A stretch of 64,000 nucleotides of DNA from Alphaproteobacteria bacterium (GTDB lineage: Bacteria; Pseudomonadota; Alphaproteobacteria; Rhodospirillales; WMHbin7): NCBI GenBank assembly GCA_015232335.1, contig JADFZV010000002.1, positions 110,148 to 174,147 on the forward strand, written 5' to 3'. Numbering within the stretch: the first letter of the stretch is position 1; the number at the start of each line of letters is the position of its first letter. The notes under the pieces are model-generated. The model did not search any database. It saw nothing but the letters and a program-made list of their open reading frames with translations, and was not told the DNA's origin. The position numbers and the translations under genes were made by a program. Shown here in pieces: positions 60,479-64,000 of the stretch.

Positions 60479-61660
60479 ATGAGTGCGCTGCCAAGGCCCT
60501 TCAACCCGCCAGCCCGAGTCCTTATGGGGCCAGGACCATCTGATGTGCCGCCCCGGATTCTGTCCGCCCTGGCCCGCCCGACCGTGGGGCACCTCGATCC
60601 CAGCTTCATTCAATTGATGGATGAGGTGAAGACGCTGTTGCAAATGGCCTTCATGACCGGCAACGAGTTGACATTGCCGGTGTCCGGTCCCGGTTCGGCG
60701 GGCATGGAGACCTGTTTCGTCAATCTGCTGGAGCCGGGCGATACCGCCATTGTCGCCGTCAACGGCGTGTTCGGCCAGCGCATGAAGGAGAATGTCGAGC
60801 GCGCTGGGGCGGGGGCCGTCCTGGTCGAGGCCGAGTGGGGCCGTCCGGTCGATCCGGCCCATGTCGAGGCGGCGCTTAAGGCCCATCCCGAAGCTCGTCT
60901 CTTGGCCTTCGTGCATGCCGAAACCTCGACCGGGGTTGAAAGCGATGCCGAAGCCCTGTGCGCTCTGGCCCGGAAATACGACGCGCTGTCGGTCGTGGAC
61001 GCTGTCACTTCGCTGGGGGGCATTCCCGTTCGCGTTGACGCCTGGGGGGCCGATGCCGTCTATTCCGGCTCGCAGAAATGCCTGTCTTGTGTGCCCGGTC
61101 TCTCGCCCGTTACCTTCAGCCCCCAGGCGGTCCAGCGCATTCGGGGGCGAAACCGCAGGGTGCAAAGCTGGTTCATGGACCTCAATCTGGTCATGGGCTA
61201 TTGGGGGGCAGGGGCCAAGCGGGCCTATCATCACACGGCTCCGATCAATGCCCTCTACGCCCTGCATGAATCGCTTCTGATGCTGGCCGAGGAAGGATTG
61301 GAAAAGGCCTGGGCGCGCCACCATCGCCTGCATCTGGCGCTTCGCGCCGGTATCGAGGCCATGGGGCTTTCTTTTCTGGCCGATGAATCCTGCCGCCTGC
61401 CGCAATTGAATGCCGTGCGGGTGCCCGAAGGAATCGATGAGGCAAGTGTTCGGACCCAACTTCTCGAACGATTCGGCATCGAACTGGGGGCGGGGCTGGG
61501 GCCTTTGGCTGGAAAAATCTGGCGAATCGGCTTGATGGGGGCATCGGCCAGCGCCTCGAATGTTCTTTTATGCCTGGGGGCGCTGGAAAGCACTCTGGCC
61601 GGAATGAAGGCGCCCATTCATGTCGGTGCCGCTTTGCCGGCCGCCATGGCGAAAATTTAG
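60479..61660 (+). CDS. Class V aminotransferase (alanine/serine-glyoxylate type)
   Basis: A 393-residue pyridoxal-phosphate enzyme. It opens [28 protein letters not shown], typical of alanine-glyoxylate and serine-glyoxylate aminotransferases, and has the cofactor Lys in [15 protein letters not shown] and [16 protein letters not shown] nearby. [15 protein letters not shown] is another signature. I use the ATG at 60479, which begins the conserved region; the frame extends to 60362 without homology. It leads into the GT4 gene 13 bases later. Substrate pair is not certain from sequence. Confidence 0.88.
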   Translation: MSALPRPFNPPARVLMGPGPSDVPPRILSALARPTVGHLDPSFIQLMDEVKTLLQMAFMTGNELTLPVSGPGSAGMETCFVNLLEPGDTAIVAVNGVFGQRMKENVERAGAGAVLVEAEWGRPVDPAHVEAALKAHPEARLLAFVHAETSTGVESDAEALCALARKYDALSVVDAVTSLGGIPVRVDAWGADAVYSGSQKCLSCVPGLSPVTFSPQAVQRIRGRNRRVQSWFMDLNLVMGYWGAGAKRAYHHTAPINALYALHESLLMLAEEGLEKAWARHHRLHLALRAGIEAMGLSFLADESCRLPQLNAVRVPEGIDEASVRTQLLERFGIELGAGLGPLAGKIWRIGLMGASASASNVLLCLGALESTLAGMKAPIHVGAALPAAMAKI

Positions 61661-61673
61661 AGGGGGATGGCGA

Positions 61674-62693
61674 ATGCGCATCGCTATCGTGACCGACGCC
61701 TGGTTTCCGCAGGAAAACGGGGTGGTGCGCGTTCTGGCGACCCTGACCCAGCGACTGAAACACCGTGGCCACGAGATTTTGCTGATCGAGCCCGGCCAAT
61801 TCCGCACCATTCCCTGTCCGACCTATCCCGACATCCGTCTGGCCTTCGGGGTCAGCGGCGACATCGGGCGGCGTCTGGATGCCTTTGCGCCAGAGGCGCT
61901 GCATCTGCCCACCGAAGGGCCGCTGGGCTGGGCGGCCAGGGGGCTGGCTCTGAAACGTGGCTGGCCCTTCACCTCGGCCTATCATTCGAAATTTCCTGAA
62001 TATATCCAGGCGCGGACAGGATTGCCCCTGTCCTGGCTGTATGCCCCCGTGCGCAAATTTCATCAGGCCTCCTCGGGTGTCCTCTGTCCGTCGCCCTCGG
62101 TTTATCGGGAATTGTCTGAACGCGGATTTACGCATCTGAGGCTTTGGTCGCACGGGGTCGATACCGATGTCTTCCACCCCCAGCCCAAGGATTTCTTGAA
62201 TTTGGCGCGCCCCGTTCACATGTATGTAGGACGGGTTACGGTGGAGAAGAATCTGGATGCCTTTCTGAAGCTCGATCTTCCCGGCTCGAAGGTGATCGTG
62301 GGCTCGGGTCCGGCCCGCAATACCCTGAAGCGCCGTTATCCAAAGGCGCATTTCAAGGTCGCCCATGGCGATGAGGAACTGTCGCGTTATTTCGCCGCTG
62401 CCGACGTTTTCGTCTTTCCCAGCCTGACCGATACCTTCGGTCTGGTGATGCTGGAGGCCATGGCGTCTGGCGTTCCCGTGGCGGCTTTTCCCGTCACCGG
62501 GCCGCTGGATGTTCTGGGGGAATCGAAGGCGGGTGTGTTAGACTGGGATCTGGCAAATGCGGCGGGTCTTGCCCTGTCCATCGATCCTTCGATTTGCCGG
62601 GCGCATGCGCTGGGATTTTCCTGGGACCATGTGACCGACCAATTCCTGGACTTCCTGGCTCCGATCGGAACGCCGGAAAGGTTGTGCGCATGA
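61674..62693 (+). CDS. GT4 family glycosyltransferase
   Basis: A 339-residue enzyme of the GT-B fold: RIAIVTDAWFPQENGVVRVLATL at the start, MYVGRVTVEKNLDAFL in the middle, and the nucleotide-sugar site FVFPSLTDTFGLVMLEAMASGVPVAAFPVTGP. The overall pattern is like MgtA/PimB-type lipid-sugar mannosyl- or glucosyltransferases, which act on membrane glycolipids. I choose the ATG at 61674, start of the conserved domain. Its stop overlaps the next ATG (ATGA). The sugar and acceptor are unknown. Confidence 0.85.
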   Translation: MRIAIVTDAWFPQENGVVRVLATLTQRLKHRGHEILLIEPGQFRTIPCPTYPDIRLAFGVSGDIGRRLDAFAPEALHLPTEGPLGWAARGLALKRGWPFTSAYHSKFPEYIQARTGLPLSWLYAPVRKFHQASSGVLCPSPSVYRELSERGFTHLRLWSHGVDTDVFHPQPKDFLNLARPVHMYVGRVTVEKNLDAFLKLDLPGSKVIVGSGPARNTLKRRYPKAHFKVAHGDEELSRYFAAADVFVFPSLTDTFGLVMLEAMASGVPVAAFPVTGPLDVLGESKAGVLDWDLANAAGLALSIDPSICRAHALGFSWDHVTDQFLDFLAPIGTPERLCA

Positions 62694-63154
62694 AGTCTTA
62701 TGTCATCACCGTGATCGTTCTGATCGCTCTGGCGGTCTTTCTGACGATTTCGGCGGGCCAGTTGAGTGATCGTTACGAATCCCCCCCTCCGCCTGGTTTC
62801 ACGCGCGATGTTCCGAAGAATCTGGATGGGCTGTGGGGCGAACATGGCGATTGTTCCAGCAAGGCGACGCGCACACTCGATTTTCTCGATGGCGGTTTTC
62901 GCTGGAAGAAGGGGGGGACGGGGCGCGACAATTACGGATTAGTGCGCGGCGTTTACAAATACGATCTGGGGGCGGCGCGTGTTCTGTTCAAGCTGAATGA
63001 GACGGCAGAGGGGGTCGATCCCAAGCGCGGGCCGGAATATGAAATCAACATCATGGGTGACACCATGGTGCGCCGCCATGTCTTCGAGGGATTCACCGAG
63101 GTTTATCAGCGCTGCCGCGAGCAACCTGTCCGCAAGGACGTGCCGCAATATTGA
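62690..63154 (+). CDS. Small anchored protein of unknown function
   Basis: A 154-residue protein with an N-terminal helix or signal (VITVIVLIALAVFLTISAG) after MKSY, followed by a Pro-rich linker (ESPPPPGF) and a soluble beta-rich domain with a few Cys (GDCSSK, QRCREQ). No known domain is recognised. It overlaps the GT4 gene stop by ATGA, so it is translated with that gene and probably works with it at the periplasmic face. The in-frame upstream extension to 62594 is inside the GT4 gene. Confidence 0.6.
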   Translation: MKSYVITVIVLIALAVFLTISAGQLSDRYESPPPPGFTRDVPKNLDGLWGEHGDCSSKATRTLDFLDGGFRWKKGGTGRDNYGLVRGVYKYDLGAARVLFKLNETAEGVDPKRGPEYEINIMGDTMVRRHVFEGFTEVYQRCREQPVRKDVPQY

Positions 63155-63231
63155 TTGTGTCTATGGCCGGGCGCAGGGCTTTCAATTGAGCCGTTAAATA
63201 CACGCAAAAGCACATTAAATCCGCATCAATC

Positions 63232-63271
63232 AATAAATGATTGCGTAATTGCAATTATCAGTCTATTTATT
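63232..63271. promoter_or_regulatory. 40-bp interrupted palindrome before the last gene
   Basis: Concentric inverted repeats share one centre (63251/63252): outer AATAAAT (63232-63238) with ATTTATT (63265-63271), inner TAATTG-CAATTA (63246-63257). The seven bases between on each arm do not pair. It lies in the AT-rich 158-base interval 63155-63312 upstream of the gene at 63313. Confidence 0.5.
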
Positions 63272-63312
63272 ATCGGCATATATCGCAATAATAGACATTC
63301 CCGGGGGGGCTC

Positions 63313-64000
63313 ATGCCGACATTCAATGATCTTTTTGTGCGCGACAGCCTGCAGGATACGGGCGTCGTCCCATCGCCGGGTTATCCCTACACATCTCCTG
63401 ACATCATCTGCTATCAGCAGGTGGCAGACCCGACGACGACCTTCACCAACAACTACAACACCGATCCCAACATTCCTTATGAGATTGGCGTGTACAATTA
63501 TGTCTATGTCCGGGCGAGCAACTTAAGCACGCAACCAGCGAGCGGCACGATGAAGGTCTATGTCACCGACATCAATTTCGTGCTGACACCCAACACATGG
63601 ATCAACAAGGCAATGACGACGGGGGGCGGCCAGAATTTCGTCGCGCTGCCGCAAGTGCCAGCCCCTCAGCCGACGGCTCCCTCGATCTCTGTGGCAACGA
63701 CCCCTTTCATGTGGCAGCCGCCCACGGACAACAAGCATTACTGCGCCATCGGCCAGGTGATCACGCAAAGCCATCCCAATAACATTCCGGCGTCGTTCTC
63801 GAAATGGGATGATTTCGTCATGTGGGTGCGTAACAACCAGAACATCTGCTGGCGCAATCTGAGCATCGTCAACAATCTGCCTAATCCGCAATGGGATCAG
63901 CCGATACCCTTCAACAACATTACCAGTCAGCAATCGCCAATTATGTTCATTGCAACCTGCACGAATCTGCCCATTGGGTCGACCGTTACGCTGAAATGCG
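63313..64000 (+). CDS. Unrecognised protein, truncated by the window end
   Basis: The frame from the ATG at 63313, with a G-rich site (seven G) upstream, stays open for 229 codons to the window edge. The product is rich in Asn, Thr, Pro and aromatic residues (NNYNTDPNIPYEIGVYNYVYV, SKWDDFVMWVRNNQNICWRN) and poor in Lys/Leu helices, so it is probably a beta-rich protein. A strand pattern YVYVRASNLSTQPASGTMKVYV resembles immunoglobulin-like CARDB-type repeats. There is no signal peptide. Composition differs from its neighbours, and the upstream AT-rich interval supports possible transfer. Function unknown. Confidence 0.6.
   Translation, partial: MPTFNDLFVRDSLQDTGVVPSPGYPYTSPDIICYQQVADPTTTFTNNYNTDPNIPYEIGVYNYVYVRASNLSTQPASGTMKVYVTDINFVLTPNTWINKAMTTGGGQNFVALPQVPAPQPTAPSISVATTPFMWQPPTDNKHYCAIGQVITQSHPNNIPASFSKWDDFVMWVRNNQNICWRNLSIVNNLPNPQWDQPIPFNNITSQQSPIMFIATCTNLPIGSTVTLKC

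Noticed and set aside
60365..61459. 364-residue minus-strand frame opposite the aminotransferase gene
   Set aside because: No domain and complete overlap with a gene that has clear pyridoxal-phosphate motifs.

Overview
The window is GC-rich, densely coded chromosomal DNA with short intergenic gaps and many ATGA/GTGA/TTGA stop-start overlaps. Gene content points to an alphaproteobacterium, most likely Rhodospirillales-like: a ppiD-trpE pair, nifV and nifW behind a sigma-54-type promoter, a six-gene complex-I-like hyf set, an SHP/diheme cytochrome c pair, PomA/MotB-type stators and many c-di-GMP, cyclase and hemerythrin sensors. No rRNA, tRNA, CRISPR array, phage module or IS element was seen, so the taxonomic call rests on gene content alone.

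Layout. 1-1.6 kb: the tail of an unknown gene, a small PepSY-like exported protein, then diheme cytochrome c and the oxygen-binding cytochrome SHP on the minus strand. 1.7-6.1 kb: trpE, ppiD and bioB (minus). 6.3-7.9 kb: a two-gene plus-strand unit of unknown function (DUF2914-like exported protein and a four-helix membrane protein) with a 12-G tract at its ribosome-binding site. 7.9-10.4 kb: a PepSY/response regulator/histidine kinase operon with a 34-bp palindrome at the regulator-kinase junction. 10.5-12.4 kb: a small nitrogen-fixation operon (IscA-like, nifV, nifW). 12.4-17.3 kb: a CheY-like regulator and a three-gene envelope-glycan unit (GT2, GT-C-like membrane protein, GH17-membrane fusion). 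17.3-21.2 kb: an MFS transporter with a TetR regulator, a SAM-hydrolase-family protein and an MBL hydrolase. 21.3-22.8 kb: motB and motA.

22.9-30 kb holds a type I secretion set (ABC exporter, HlyD adaptor, TolC-like channel) with a CHASE2-adenylate cyclase between adaptor/exporter and channel, plus REP-like repeats. 30.3-33.5 kb is a large PAS-GAF-PAS-GGDEF-EAL protein. 33.5-43.2 kb is a minus-strand series: hyfB-C-E-F-G-I, then rlmJ and sppA. The HyfG-like subunit has lost both Ni-Fe cysteine motifs, so the complex resembles the energy-converting-hydrogenase-related (Ehr) family rather than a hydrogenase. 43.3-47.4 kb: GST, M17 aminopeptidase, MarR, DmeF metal efflux and a SixA-like phosphatase. 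47.5-53.5 kb: ppk1-ppx followed by a hemerythrin-sensor histidine kinase. 53.5-60.4 kb: an ADP-forming acyl-CoA synthetase/GNAT fusion, an HD-GYP sensor, a bacteriohemerythrin and a receiver protein. 60.5-63.2 kb: a class V aminotransferase, a GT4 glycosyltransferase and a small anchored protein. The window ends inside an unrecognised gene preceded by a 40-bp interrupted palindrome.

Themes are oxygen/redox sensing (SHP, two hemerythrin domains), nitrogen fixation, ion-coupled energy conservation, and second-messenger control of motility and surface functions. Every intergenic stretch is under 300 bases; the longer ones are described as features.
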